64,000 nt of DNA from JAIVGV01 sp032229975 (GTDB lineage: Bacteria; Acidobacteriota; Blastocatellia; Pyrinomonadales; Pyrinomonadaceae). Below the pieces are notes generated by a model. It was not told where the DNA came from. It worked only from the letters and a program-made list of their open reading frames with translations, and did not search any database. Location of the stretch: positions 1 to 64,000 of the forward strand of contig JAVXVG010000001.1 in the NCBI GenBank assembly GCA_032229975.1, given 5' to 3'. A program made the translations under genes and the position numbers. The first letter of the stretch is position 1; the number at the start of each line of letters is the position of its first letter. Positions 52,715-61,100 of this stretch are shown here, piece after piece.

Positions 52715-53276
52715 CTATCAGTCCTTCCGGCGGATCGACGCGGATCAATTTCTGCGCGACGTTGATCTCGACGCAGATCGATTCGACGAGCGGGATCAAA
52801 TGTTCACGCTCGGTCTCGTCTTTCACGACGAGCACGGGGGCCGCGCCGTAGTGCATGACTTCGGCGACCGTGCCGAGCGCGTCGCCGCCCACAGTTTCGA
52901 CGCGGCAGCCCACGATCTGCCATTCAAAGAACTCGCCCTCATCCAACGCGACCGCATCACGTTCGGGCACGGTCAACTCATATCCGATCAACTCCCGCGC
53001 GGCTTCCGGCGTCTCGTAGCCCGCGAACTTCAAGATGACGCGCCCGCCGTGCAGCCAACTCTTTTCAATCGTGAGTCGCCGACGATCTCCTGCGGGCGTG
53101 ACGGCGATCAACTCTTCGAGTCCACGGAAGCGTTCGGGGAAGTCCGTCAGCAAATGTGCTGCGACCTCGCCGCGCACGCCGCGCGTCTTTGCCACACGCG
53201 CGACTGCGATCAACTCGATGTCGTCGAGCCCTTCGGCTCTGCGCGTCGCGCTCCGGTCGTCGCCGCCGTCGCTCAT
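52707..53276 (-). CDS. rimM: ribosome maturation factor RimM
   Basis: A 189-residue 16S rRNA-processing and 30S assembly factor. VARVAKTRGVRGEVAAHLLT begins the RimM N-domain; the C-terminal PRC barrel contains FFEWQIVGCRVETVGGDALG and VLVVKDETEREHLIPLVESI. The start overlaps the khpA stop by four bases, so the two are translationally coupled, as in other bacteria where khpA and rimM are neighbours. The stop lies within the word-repeat hairpin before trmD. Confidence 0.96.
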   Translation of the reverse strand: MSDGGDDRSATRRAEGLDDIELIAVARVAKTRGVRGEVAAHLLTDFPERFRGLEELIAVTPAGDRRRLTIEKSWLHGGRVILKFAGYETPEAARELIGYELTVPERDAVALDEGEFFEWQIVGCRVETVGGDALGTVAEVMHYGAAPVLVVKDETEREHLIPLVESICVEINVAQKLIRVDPPEGLIEL

Positions 53277-53506
53277 TCGATGATCTCTAACACGAAGCGG
53301 CGGCCCTGTTTCATGCTCGCCGCGTGGAGGAGCGAGCGTAGCGCGCGCACGGTCTTGCCCTGCCTGCCGATGAGCTTGCCCATGTCGTCGGGCGCGACTC
53401 TCACTTCGATGATCACCTTCGACTCGCCGCGCTCCGACTCGCGCACGTCCACCGCCTCGGCATCGCCGACCAACTCGCGGACGATCATCTCGACAGCTTC
53501 TCTCAT
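53273..53506 (-). CDS. khpA: KH-domain RNA-binding protein KhpA
   Basis: A 77-residue single-KH protein (RLVMREAVEMIVRELVGDAE, GKLIGRQGKTVRALRSLLHA with the GxxG loop GRQG). It binds RNA with its partner KhpB and helps control cell size and sRNA activity in other bacteria. ATG 53506 gives the standard length. A longer open frame upstream is made of the GGAGTC word repeat and is unlikely to be translated. The gene lies between rpsP and rimM. Confidence 0.93.
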   Translation of the reverse strand: MREAVEMIVRELVGDAEAVDVRESERGESKVIIEVRVAPDDMGKLIGRQGKTVRALRSLLHAASMKQGRRFVLEIIE

Positions 53507-53509
53507 AAC

Positions 53510-53610
53510 AAGTCTCAAGTCTGGAGTCTCGGAGTCTCGGAGTCGGACAAGGGCCATTCTCATGCTCTGCCTTCGACTCAAGACTCCGGACTTTAGACTT
53601 CCGACTCCGG
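53510..53610. repeat. word-repeat hairpin between rpsP and khpA
   Basis: CAAGTCTGGAGTCTCGGAGTC and CTCGGAGTCGG on the left face CGACTCAAGACTCCGGAC and GACTTCCGACTCCGG on the right. The rpsP stop and its last five codons (PESEV) are inside the right arm; the left arm ends 4 bp from the khpA start. Confidence 0.8.
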
Positions 53611-53859
53611 TGCGGCTTGTGCCTTCGACTGGCCCTTGATGAGCCTATCGACCGTCGCCGTCGGCTGCGCGCCGCGCTCGATCCAGTAACGCACGCGTTC
53701 GAGTTTCAACTTCACCTCGGCGGGGTTGCGCGTCGGATCATAAGTTCCCACGTTCTCAAGGCACGCGCCGTCACGCTTCGACAGCTTCTCTTTGACCACC
53801 ACACGATAAGACGGTCGCTTCTTCGCGCCCATGCGCATCAGTCTGATTGCTAACAACGT
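53593..53859 (-). CDS. rpsP: 30S ribosomal protein S16
   Basis: 88 residues from TTG 53859, six bases after a GGAGGA site; this start gives the normal S16 N-terminus (LLAIRLMRMGAKKRPSYRVV). KLSKRDGACLENVGTYDP and RVRYWIERGAQPTATVDRLI confirm the family. The C-terminal PESEV is encoded by the GGAGTC word repeat, which also provides the stop. It follows ffh in the operon. Confidence 0.97.
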   Translation of the reverse strand, partial: TLLAIRLMRMGAKKRPSYRVVVKEKLSKRDGACLENVGTYDPTRNPAEVKLKLERVRYWIERGAQPTATVDRLIKGQSKAQAAPESEV

Positions 53860-53869
53860 CGTTCCTCCA

Positions 53870-53926
53870 TAGCACTCAGCAATCAGCATTCAGTAAAACA
53901 AAAGGCTGAGTGCTGAGCGCTGACTA
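53870..53926. repeat. word-repeat hairpin between ffh and rpsP
   Basis: AGCACTCAGCAATCAGCATT on the left faces GGCTGAGTGCTGAGCGCTG on the right with a short A-rich loop. The ffh stop (complement of 53924-53926) touches the outer end, and rpsP's GGAGGA site is just outside the other end. Confidence 0.8.
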
Positions 53927-55438
53927 CTTTCTCTTCTTGTGTCTCGGTTTCTTGCGAAACTTCTTGCGCGCAGCAGGGCCACCCGCGCCTTCAGGGAGAG
54001 CGGGCAGTTCGCCGCCTCCGTTGCCACCGCCGAGCGCGCTCATGTCGGGCATGCCCATCATGCCGGCCATCTTGCGCGCCATGCGTCCTTTGAGTCCACC
54101 GCCTCCGCCTCCGCCGAACAGGCCCGCGCCGGAGAACTGCCGCATCATCTGTCGCATCTCGACGTACTGCTTGATGAGTTGGTTGACTTCGGAAACGCTC
54201 GTGCCCGACCCCATCGCGATGCGACGACGACGACCCGCATTGAGGATGCGATGATCGTCGCGCTCCTTGCGCGTCATCGAATCGATGATCGCTTCGGTGC
54301 GCTTCAAATCCTTCTCCATCTGCTCGGTCTGCTCTTCGTCGAGGTTCGGCATCCCGATGCCGCCGAGCAACTGATCCGGCAGCATCTTCATGATCTTCGA
54401 GAACGAGCCGAGCTTCTTAACCTGTCGAAGCTGCGAGCGAAAGTCGTCTAACGTGAACTGGTTCTTTTGCAGTTTCTGCAACTGCGCTTCCGCTTCCGAC
54501 TGATCGACCTTCGACTGCACCTCTTCGATCAAAGACAGCACATCGCCCATGCCGAGGATGCGCTGCGCGATGCGGTCGGGATAGAACGGTTCGAGCGCGT
54601 CGTACTTCTCGCCGACACCGACGAACTTCACGGGCTGGCCCGTCACCTGCTTGATCGAGAGGGCCGCGCCGCCACGCGCGTCGCCATCCATCTTCGTCAA
54701 GACAACGCCCGTCACGCCGATGCGACGATGAAACTCTTCCGCCGAGCGCACTGCATCCTGACCCGTCATCGCATCGGCGACGAACAGAATCTCGACCGGC
54801 TTCGTGTCGCTCTTGATGCGGACGAGTTCGTCCATCAACTCTTCGTCGATGTGCAGGCGGCCCGCCGTGTCGATCAGAAGCGTGTCGAATCCCAACTGCT
54901 GCGCGTGCTTGTAAGCCTCGCGCGCAAGCTCTGCGGGATCGTTCGATTCCGGCTTCTCAAAAATCTGCTGCCCCGTCGCCTTCGCGATCACTTTCAACTG
55001 CTCGCGCGCGGCGGGCCGGTTAACGTCCGTCGAGACGAGCAAGGGCTTGCGCTCCTGATTGCGCGAAAGCCACAAAGCGATCTTGCCCGTCGAAGTCGTC
55101 TTACCCGATCCTTGCAGACCGACGAGCATCACGACGTTCGGGATCGTCTTCGTAAAGACCAAGCGCGACGACGTGCCGCCCAACAGATCGACGAGTTCGT
55201 CATAGACGATCTTGACGACCTGCTCCGAAGGCTTCAACTCCTGCCAGACCTGCTGCCCCTCCGCCTTCGCCTTCACAGCCGCAATAAAGTCCTTCGCGAC
55301 CTTGAAATTCACGTCCGCTTCCAAGAGGGCCATGCGAATTTCGCGCAGCGCGGCATCGACGTGCTCCGGCGTGAGCACACCCTCGCCGCGCAAATTCTTC
55401 AGCGCGCGCTTCAGCTTGTCAGACAGTGACTCGAACAT
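53924..55438 (-). CDS. ffh: signal recognition particle protein Ffh
   Basis: The 504-residue GTPase subunit of SRP that delivers nascent membrane proteins to FtsY. N-domain (FESLSDKLKRALKNLRGEG), G-domain with GLQGSGKTTS (G1), STDVNRPAAREQL, DTAGRLHIDEELM and TKMDGDARGGAALS, then a Met-rich M-domain (KIMKMLPDQLLGGIGMPNL, GSGTSVSEVNQLIKQ). The C-terminal 70 residues are unusual: a poly-Gly run, a Met/Arg-rich patch and a very basic end (KKFRKKPRHKKRK), longer than most homologues. It heads the ffh-rpsP-khpA-rimM-trmD-rplS-rnhB transcript. Confidence 0.98.
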   Translation of the reverse strand: MFESLSDKLKRALKNLRGEGVLTPEHVDAALREIRMALLEADVNFKVAKDFIAAVKAKAEGQQVWQELKPSEQVVKIVYDELVDLLGGTSSRLVFTKTIPNVVMLVGLQGSGKTTSTGKIALWLSRNQERKPLLVSTDVNRPAAREQLKVIAKATGQQIFEKPESNDPAELAREAYKHAQQLGFDTLLIDTAGRLHIDEELMDELVRIKSDTKPVEILFVADAMTGQDAVRSAEEFHRRIGVTGVVLTKMDGDARGGAALSIKQVTGQPVKFVGVGEKYDALEPFYPDRIAQRILGMGDVLSLIEEVQSKVDQSEAEAQLQKLQKNQFTLDDFRSQLRQVKKLGSFSKIMKMLPDQLLGGIGMPNLDEEQTEQMEKDLKRTEAIIDSMTRKERDDHRILNAGRRRRIAMGSGTSVSEVNQLIKQYVEMRQMMRQFSGAGLFGGGGGGGLKGRMARKMAGMMGMPDMSALGGGNGGGELPALPEGAGGPAARKKFRKKPRHKKRK

Positions 55439-55513
55439 GGCTTTACGGTGACGAAATCGGGCTTGAACCGAAACTCAGATGATAAAGGCGGGAACGAGGA
55501 GAGTCAAGGAAGA

Positions 55514-55599
55514 CTAACAGACAGTAGTGTCCTAATTTGAAAACCGTAGCCTTATAAATACAGGGCTTTATTTTCAAACTAGGACACGACCTAACAGAC
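55514..55599. mobile_element. MITE-like insertion with 9-bp target duplication
   Basis: CTAACAGAC occurs at 55514-55522 and again at 55591-55599. Between the copies lie terminal inverted repeats GTGTCCTAATTTGAAAA (55527-55543) and TTTTCAAACTAGGACAC (55571-55587), one mismatch in 17, around an AT-rich 27-bp centre. The 68-bp element has no coding capacity and must have been moved by a transposase in trans. Confidence 0.65.
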
Positions 55600-55730
55600 C
55601 GGTGGAGGATCATTTTGAATATAAAAGTAGGTCAGCTTGAAGTCTGATAGAATCTAACTTTGAACGGAAAAGTACCTTGTACTAATGTGGTCTTTATGGT
55701 AATTTCCTTCAATAAGGGGGTGATTGATCT

Positions 55731-55988
55731 ATGACGCAAGCGCGTGACTACGAGGCACTGTGTTTTGCTATCGCCCCTGTCCTGCTGCTGAAATCAGACC
55801 AAACGCAGCTTGACAGGCGTATAGAGACACTTGAGTCCGTCCTTCAAAAAAGACAGCCTAGTTTTTGGGAACTCTTGATAGAGAGCGTTCGTGCCCAACG
55901 GTTAGAGGTGAGCCGTAAAAATGAGAAGGGTGCAGTCGTGCTTCTTTTGATACTCGAATGGGGGTTGCTCAAGCTGAGTGATAACTAA
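55731..55988 (+). CDS. small protein, unknown function
   Basis: An 85-residue soluble, mostly helical protein (DYEALCFAIAPVLLLKSDQT, TQLDRRIETLESVLQKRQPS). GGGGTG eight bases before the ATG is a good ribosome site. Base composition is lower in GC than the flanks. It follows the MITE-like element by about 130 bp and has no recognisable family or partner. The stretch 55600-55730 upstream of it is AT-rich and probably holds its promoter, but I could not fix the boxes. After its stop, 55989-56106 shows nothing. Confidence 0.6.
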   Translation: MTQARDYEALCFAIAPVLLLKSDQTQLDRRIETLESVLQKRQPSFWELLIESVRAQRLEVSRKNEKGAVVLLLILEWGLLKLSDN

Positions 55989-56106
55989 TCTTCATCACGT
56001 CGCGCATATTTCGGATCGTCTAGCAGCGCGACGATATGGCTAATCTCCACAGCTTCCTACTCACTCGCCGCTTCGATTCTCAAATTGTAGCCAATGCTCG
56101 CGCGGC

Positions 56107-57423
56107 TCAAGGGGCGGGCTCTTTCGTCAACTTGTCGATCATGTCACCGAGGCGTTCGATCTCGCGGGGCCCCGCGCCGATGCTGATGAGGCGTACTGTG
56201 CCGTGGCGGTCGATGAGGACGGAGGTTGGATAGACGTTGACGCCGTAAGACGCGAGGTTGTCGGTGCGTTCGGCGACGCCGACGGCGTATGTCATCTTCT
56301 CGTCGTGCGCAAACTTGCGAAGATACGCGAGCTTGTCTTCGCGCGACTTGTCGGTGTCAGAGGCGAGCGTGCGTTGCAAGTCTGTGAGACCGATGACGAC
56401 GAGCCCCTTGTTCTTATACTTCTTCTGCCAACTCACCAAAGTCGGGAACGAGGCACGACAGGGCCCGCACCACTCGTACCAGAAATCCAAGAGCACGACG
56501 CGACCGCGCAGCTCCGAGAGTTTCAGAAGCTGCGACTCGCCGATCCATTCCGCGACGCTCAACTCCGGCGGCGTCGCATTCGTTTCAGTCGTCGCGAGTG
56601 CGCGTTCTACTTCGCCCTGCCTGTTCGCGTACTTGTGCCGCAGCAGATCGTAGAGGTTCGCCGAGGGGAGTTCGAGGGCCACCCTGTGAAGCTCGACGAT
56701 GGCCCGAAGCGCATCCTCCTGACGCTTCGCGCCCGTGTATGCTCCGGCAAGCGCATCGCCCGCGTTGAAGACGAGCGTCTCGCGATGCGCGCCCGCCGGC
56801 ACGTCCTGCGGCTTCATCTCGCGGGCCAGCTTGAATGCTTCCGTCAATCGCTCGACCGCGCGGTCATACTGTTTCGCTTTCGCGTAAGCCGCGCCGAGAT
56901 CGAGTTCGATCTGATAAATCTTGTACGGCGTCTTCGGATCATTCGCGAGGAAGTCGGCGCGCACGCGCTCGGCTTCGTCAAACTGTTTCGTCTGCGCCGC
57001 GTAGATAGCGACGATGCTGCGCGCGAGTTGCGGGCCCGCGCCCGTGTGCGGCGCATCCTTCGCTGAGAGAAAGCGGCGCAGCGCGTCGAGTGCTTCGTCG
57101 CGTCGCTCTGCGTAGTTGTAAATGAGCCCGAGGTAATAGAGATCGTCCGCGCTAAGGTTCGGTCGCGCGGCGAGCGCGGCGGCGTTGCGCGCGGCCAGCT
57201 CTTTCTGCTCTTTCGCGATCTTCTCGCCGGTCTCGCGGTCGATGTGTTTCCCTTCGGCGCGCAACGCCTCACGCCTCTGCTGCGGGTAAGCGTCAACCGC
57301 CTTGAACAACTCAAGCGCGGACGGCGACGACGCGACTTGATGCGCCGCGACCTGAACGTGCGACGACGCGAACGCCGAAGCGAAGAGCGACGCGAGCACG
57401 CAACGACAGATCAACCTACGCAT
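56107..57423 (-). CDS. exported TlpA-like thioredoxin with helical-repeat N-domain
   Basis: 438 residues from ATG 57423, seven bases after GGAGG. The signal peptide (LICRCVLASLFASAFASSHV) is followed by a TPR-like helical region of about 250 residues (ADDLYYLGLIYNYAERRDEA, AKQYDRAVERLTEAFKLARE). The C-terminal thioredoxin domain has VVLLDFWYEWCGPCRASFPT with the WCGPC active site, and VYPTSVLIDRHG with the cis-Pro. It is probably a periplasmic thiol-disulfide reductase linked to a protein-binding scaffold. It starts 29 bp after the end of the O-antigen ligase gene and may be co-transcribed with it. Confidence 0.87.
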   Translation of the reverse strand: MRRLICRCVLASLFASAFASSHVQVAAHQVASSPSALELFKAVDAYPQQRREALRAEGKHIDRETGEKIAKEQKELAARNAAALAARPNLSADDLYYLGLIYNYAERRDEALDALRRFLSAKDAPHTGAGPQLARSIVAIYAAQTKQFDEAERVRADFLANDPKTPYKIYQIELDLGAAYAKAKQYDRAVERLTEAFKLAREMKPQDVPAGAHRETLVFNAGDALAGAYTGAKRQEDALRAIVELHRVALELPSANLYDLLRHKYANRQGEVERALATTETNATPPELSVAEWIGESQLLKLSELRGRVVLLDFWYEWCGPCRASFPTLVSWQKKYKNKGLVVIGLTDLQRTLASDTDKSREDKLAYLRKFAHDEKMTYAVGVAERTDNLASYGVNVYPTSVLIDRHGTVRLISIGAGPREIERLGDMIDKLTKEPAP

Positions 57424-57452
57424 CCGAAAACCTCCGAACATATCCGGCCCCA

Positions 57453-59117
57453 TCACGCGGCGACTTCATCCGACGCACGCGGCTCTGCGTTCGTTAATCT
57501 TTCCAACGCGAGCGCGAGGCCCATGAGGAAGTAGAAGTTCATCGCCACCTCCGAGTCGCCGAGATTGTAATGGACGAGCCCGCTCGTGAAAAATCCCACC
57601 GCGCCGCCGAGCGCGCCGAGCGCAAGCCCGCGCTCGATCCAGTTAAGACTCCGGCCATGCCGTGCCATTCGCCACAGCGCGCGCCAGTACAGAAAGAGCA
57701 GCGCGAGCCAGGCGAAGAGCGCAGGCAAGCCGCGCTCGAACGCGATCTGCAAAGGTGTCGAGTGAAGGTGGCCCCACGGCAGACGACCGTGAGCGAACAT
57801 CCCCCACTCGCGCCAATGCCACTTGAGCGTGTCCATGCCGACGCCGACCATGAGGTGACGCGGCTTACTCTTTAGAACGTCGAATCCCTCGCGCCACACC
57901 GTCTCGCGCCACGTCGTCGATTCGTCGCGCTGATCTACCAAGCCGACGCCGCGCTTCTCGCGCAGCACGAAGAGGGCCAACGGCGCGACGACGAATGCCG
58001 CGAGCAACATCGCCACGACCGCGCGCCGCGAGCCCGCGCCTGCCAGCACGACGACGAGCGATGAGATGAAGAACGCGGCCCAAGACGCGCGCGTCACCGT
58101 CAACAGCAAGGCGCATCCGATCCCTGCAACCGCCGCAGCGAGCAGCACGACATTTCGCAGCCAACAGTTTCGTCGCACGTCTGAGCCGCGACTCTCTCCG
58201 TCATCTTCGCTCGCGCTCACATCTTTCGTCCGTGCGTTGCGGCGCGAGACGGCCAGCGCGACGAGCAGACCGAGCGCGAGCGAGCCGATGAGTTGCAGCA
58301 CTTCAGAATAGGTCTGGTACTGACCATAGAAGCCGTGCGCGCGGTCGTCGCGCCCGCGCGACCAACTCTCGATGCCGAGTCGCTCATCCGTCGTCGTGCC
58401 GCTTAAAAATTTTCCGCGCTCGACGTTGATCGCGAGCGGCACTTCAGCGCGCACGCCGCGCACGCACGCCACGCGCTCGTCAGCCCAGCACGCGGGCTCG
58501 CCTGCGGGCCACCTCATCATCAACTCGCGCCCCGCCTGCGTCGCCGCAAGCCCGCGCTCGATGTCCACAGGGCTCTCGACCTTTAAGCGATCAACTCCGA
58601 GCACGGTATCGCCCGCGCGCACGCCAGCCGCGATGAGCGGACTCTGCGCGCTCAACGCGCCGATCTTCACGCCGCGCCCACGCGCGTACACCGCGAAGGT
58701 GAAAGCGACGTTCGCCATGCACGAGATGACGAGTGTGAGCGCGAGCGCACGCAGCATCCGACGCGACGCGACGTTTTCCGACGCGAGATAGACGATGGTG
58801 AAGAGGCTCGCCGCGCGCAGCTTGCCGATGGACACATCGGGCTCGTAGGAAAAGAACGCGGAGACGAGAGTGAGGACGAAGAAGCCGAGCAGCGCATAGT
58901 CAACGCTCGTGCGACGAAGGGCCGGTCGCGGTTTGAAAGCGAAGCGGGCCACCCATGCAAGCAGGCCCAAAACCCACGCGCTCTCCGCCACCGCAATCGA
59001 ATGCGGCGCGCTGGCGGCGAACAGGAACAGGCACGCGACGACGATGCGTTCGAGCCACGACGCGACGACGCCCGACGCTTTATCCTGCTGCGCCATCACT
59101 GTCGTCGCTTGATTCAT
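57453..59117 (-). CDS. O-antigen ligase-like membrane protein with inserted PDZ-like domain
   Basis: A 554-residue protein with about 11 TM helices and the Wzy/WaaL pattern, including the large periplasmic loop near the C-terminus (GMDTLKWHWREWGMFAHGRL ... LPWGHLHSTPLQIAFERGLP) with conserved His and Arg. It would ligate or polymerise lipid-linked glycans. Unusually, residues about 150-203 after the fifth TM form a PDZ-like unit (GALSAQSPLIAAGVRAGDTV, LGVDRLKVESPVDIERGL) within an extra loop reaching to about 265. PDZ insertion in such ligases is not standard. ATG 59117 is used; a Met at residue 8 is an alternative. Confidence 0.82.
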   Translation of the reverse strand: MNQATTVMAQQDKASGVVASWLERIVVACLFLFAASAPHSIAVAESAWVLGLLAWVARFAFKPRPALRRTSVDYALLGFFVLTLVSAFFSYEPDVSIGKLRAASLFTIVYLASENVASRRMLRALALTLVISCMANVAFTFAVYARGRGVKIGALSAQSPLIAAGVRAGDTVLGVDRLKVESPVDIERGLAATQAGRELMMRWPAGEPACWADERVACVRGVRAEVPLAINVERGKFLSGTTTDERLGIESWSRGRDDRAHGFYGQYQTYSEVLQLIGSLALGLLVALAVSRRNARTKDVSASEDDGESRGSDVRRNCWLRNVVLLAAAVAGIGCALLLTVTRASWAAFFISSLVVVLAGAGSRRAVVAMLLAAFVVAPLALFVLREKRGVGLVDQRDESTTWRETVWREGFDVLKSKPRHLMVGVGMDTLKWHWREWGMFAHGRLPWGHLHSTPLQIAFERGLPALFAWLALLFLYWRALWRMARHGRSLNWIERGLALGALGGAVGFFTSGLVHYNLGDSEVAMNFYFLMGLALALERLTNAEPRASDEVAA

Positions 59118-59229
59118 CTGGGAACGAATATGAATGCGTGAATGAATTGATCGAGAATTAGAAGTGTAGAGCCGACGAAGGCAAAGTCGCTGTCGGGGCG
59201 TCGAGCGTTAAGACAGAATCAGATCGTCA

Positions 59230-60120
59230 TCAGACGATCTCATCGTCGCGTCTCAACGTCTCCGCATGCTGTTCACTCGCTCTCCTCAGTCGCAGCACGG
59301 CCACTTCAGGTCGCGCGCCGAAGCGCACGGGCACGCCGATGACGCCCGTGCCGCGCGTGACGAAGAGTTGACGGCCGTCCTGCACGAAGCGACCGCGCAG
59401 GTACTTGAAATCTTCGCCCATGATGCTCGCGGGCGAGCCGAAGAAGGGCAGACGCACCTGTCCGCCGTGCGTGTGCCCGCTCAAGATCAGAGAGACGCCT
59501 TCGGTCTGCGGCAGATCGAGCACGCGCGGTTGATGTGAGAGAAGAACTGACGGGCGCGTGCGATTGATGCCTTTGAATGCCTGCGACCAGTCGGTCTGAT
59601 TCCAAGACCAATCGTCGATGCCGATGAGTTGCAACTCTTCGCCGCCGCGCACAAGGCGCGTGTTGACGTTCTTCATCACACCGACGCCGCGCTGAGATAG
59701 GGCGCGATAGGTGGCCGCGCCGTCCGTGTTGTGATCGTGATTGCCGAGCACAGCCCACACGCCTGCGGGCGCAGAGAGTCGGGCCAACTCTTCAGCGCAC
59801 GGCTCGATATATTTTTTCGCGGCGGTCGTGTAGTCGCCTGTGAGCACGACCAAGTCGGCGCGCGCCGACTGCGTCAACTCGACCGCGCGACGCACCTCCC
59901 ACAGAGGCACGAGCGAGCTGTGATGCACGTCCGACAACTGCGCGATGCGAAATCCGTCGAACGCTTCGGGGAGATCGCGTATGAAGATGTCCTGCTCGGT
60001 CAGTTCGTAGTTGAATGGATAAGCGATGCCAACTCCGATACCAACGCTCGCCGCGCCGACGACCGCCGTCGCTGCTAAACCTTTCACGAATCGTCGCCGC
60101 GTGAGACTAAACTCTGACAT
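59230..60120 (-). CDS. Tat-exported metallophosphoesterase (YaeI-like)
   Basis: 296 residues from ATG 60120. The N-terminus TRRRFVKGLAATAVVGAASV is a Tat signal or anchor. The calcineurin-like core has IAQLSDVHHSSLVPL, VVLTGDYTTAAKKY, VLGNHDHNTDG, LLSHQPRVLDL and LSGHTHGGQVRLP, giving the two-metal site. It resembles YaeI/UDP-2,3-diacylglucosamine-type phosphoesterases of the envelope, but the substrate cannot be read from sequence. Its upstream gap carries the divergent tRNA-Ser promoter; no strong promoter of its own is visible. Confidence 0.9.
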   Translation of the reverse strand: MSEFSLTRRRFVKGLAATAVVGAASVGIGVGIAYPFNYELTEQDIFIRDLPEAFDGFRIAQLSDVHHSSLVPLWEVRRAVELTQSARADLVVLTGDYTTAAKKYIEPCAEELARLSAPAGVWAVLGNHDHNTDGAATYRALSQRGVGVMKNVNTRLVRGGEELQLIGIDDWSWNQTDWSQAFKGINRTRPSVLLSHQPRVLDLPQTEGVSLILSGHTHGGQVRLPFFGSPASIMGEDFKYLRGRFVQDGRQLFVTRGTGVIGVPVRFGARPEVAVLRLRRASEQHAETLRRDDEIV

Positions 60121-60177
60121 CGCGACGCAGATTGTAGCATCACAGCGCGCGATAATCTTTTGCGCTGAGAGCACGCC

Positions 60178-60205
60178 TTGACAATCAAGTCGCGCCGACT
60201 AGAAT
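60178..60205 (+). promoter_or_regulatory. promoter of tRNA-Ser
   Basis: TTGACA (60178-60183) and TAGAAT (60200-60205) are separated by 16 bp and lie 30 bp upstream of the tRNA. Confidence 0.7.
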
Positions 60206-60234
60206 ATGGCTTCGCCTGTCTAGTGGTCTCGCGT

Positions 60235-60325
60235 GGAGATGTGGCCGAGTGGCTGAAGGCGGCGGTTTGCTAAACCGTTATAGGTCAAAAGCCTATCGCA
60301 GGTTCGAATCCTGTCATCTCCGCCA
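60235..60325 (+). tRNA. tRNA-Ser(GCT)
   Basis: A 91-nt class II tRNA. The acceptor stem GGAGATG pairs with CATCTCC, the anticodon loop is TTGCTAA with anticodon GCT at 60269-60271, the variable arm is long as required for Ser, the T-loop is GGTTCGAATCC, the discriminator is G, and CCA is encoded (60323-60325). It reads AGC and AGU codons. Confidence 0.97.
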
Positions 60326-60354
60326 CCCTTTCCCGTCAGTTGACCGGCCGCGTG

Positions 60355-60395
60355 GGTTACTTGGATTGTAGGGTTCAAGTAACCTTATTTTATTT
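60355..60395 (+). terminator. Rho-independent terminator of tRNA-Ser
   Basis: GGTTACTTG (60355-60363) pairs with CAAGTAACC (60376-60384), followed by TTATTTTATTT. Confidence 0.85.
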
Positions 60396-60482
60396 CGCGA
60401 GAGAAGGCCGGTGACGCACGCCTGCGACTGACGATGGCGCGCTCGCCGTTTGAAAATTCGCAAGGCTTCTGAGGTTATCTGC

Positions 60483-61100
60483 ATGGCTCTGATCGCTCCG
60501 TGGCTGTGGGATGCGTCCGCGTGGCGCAATATGTTCTGGCTGAGCAGTGGGCCGGATGCGACGGTCTCGGTCGTCGAGAAGGTGCTGCGCACGCTCATCG
60601 TCTATGCGCTGCTCGTCGTGCTGCTGCGCGTCTTCGGCAAGCGCGAGCTGGCGCAGTTGAACCCGTTCGATCTCGTCGTGCTGTTGTTGCTCTCGAACGC
60701 CGTGCAGAACGCCATCATCGGGCCCGACAATTCTGTCATCGGCGGTGCGGTCGGCGCGCTCACGCTGCTGCTGGCGAACTATCTGGTCGTGCGTTTCCTC
60801 TTCAAGCACAGGCGACTCGACCAGATCATCGAAGGCTCTCCCACCACGCTCATCGAGGGCGGCGTGCTCAAGCGCGACGCGCTCGCACACGAGTTGTTGA
60901 CCGAGGCGGAACTGCTGACGGTGGCCCACCGGCAGGGCTTCGACAGCATCGATGAGATCGACACCTGCGTCATAGAGCCCGGCGGACTCTTCTTCATCAA
61001 AGGCAAGACGCCCTCATCTGGCTCGCGTCAACATCAGGAGTTGATCACGCGGCTTGACGAGTTGAGCAAACAGATCGAAGAGCTGAGAGGAAAACGATGA
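60483..61100 (+). CDS. YetF/DUF421-family membrane protein
   Basis: 205 residues from ATG 60483, eight bases after a GAGG site. The N-terminal part has three TM-like segments (KVLRTLIVYALLVVLLRVF, FDLVVLLLLSNAVQNAIIGP, GGAVGALTLLLANYLVVRFL) and the conserved GKRELAQLNPFDLVV motif of DUF421. The cytoplasmic YetF domain follows (EGSPTTLIEGGVLKRDALAH ... TCVIEPGGLFFIKG). Homologues affect spore germination or stress in Firmicutes; the role here is unknown. Its last codons and stop (GGAAAACGATGA) lie at the edge of the GATGAA-word hairpin. Confidence 0.88.
   Translation: MALIAPWLWDASAWRNMFWLSSGPDATVSVVEKVLRTLIVYALLVVLLRVFGKRELAQLNPFDLVVLLLLSNAVQNAIIGPDNSVIGGAVGALTLLLANYLVVRFLFKHRRLDQIIEGSPTTLIEGGVLKRDALAHELLTEAELLTVAHRQGFDSIDEIDTCVIEPGGLFFIKGKTPSSGSRQHQELITRLDELSKQIEELRGKR

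Noticed and set aside
53507..53581. N-terminal extension of KhpA
   Set aside because: The additional codons are translated GGAGTC words, and the ATG at 53506 gives the standard 77-residue KH protein.
51306..53926. CRISPR array
   Set aside because: Repeat units are short, variable words in inverted arrangement with no regular spacers, and no cas genes are in the window.
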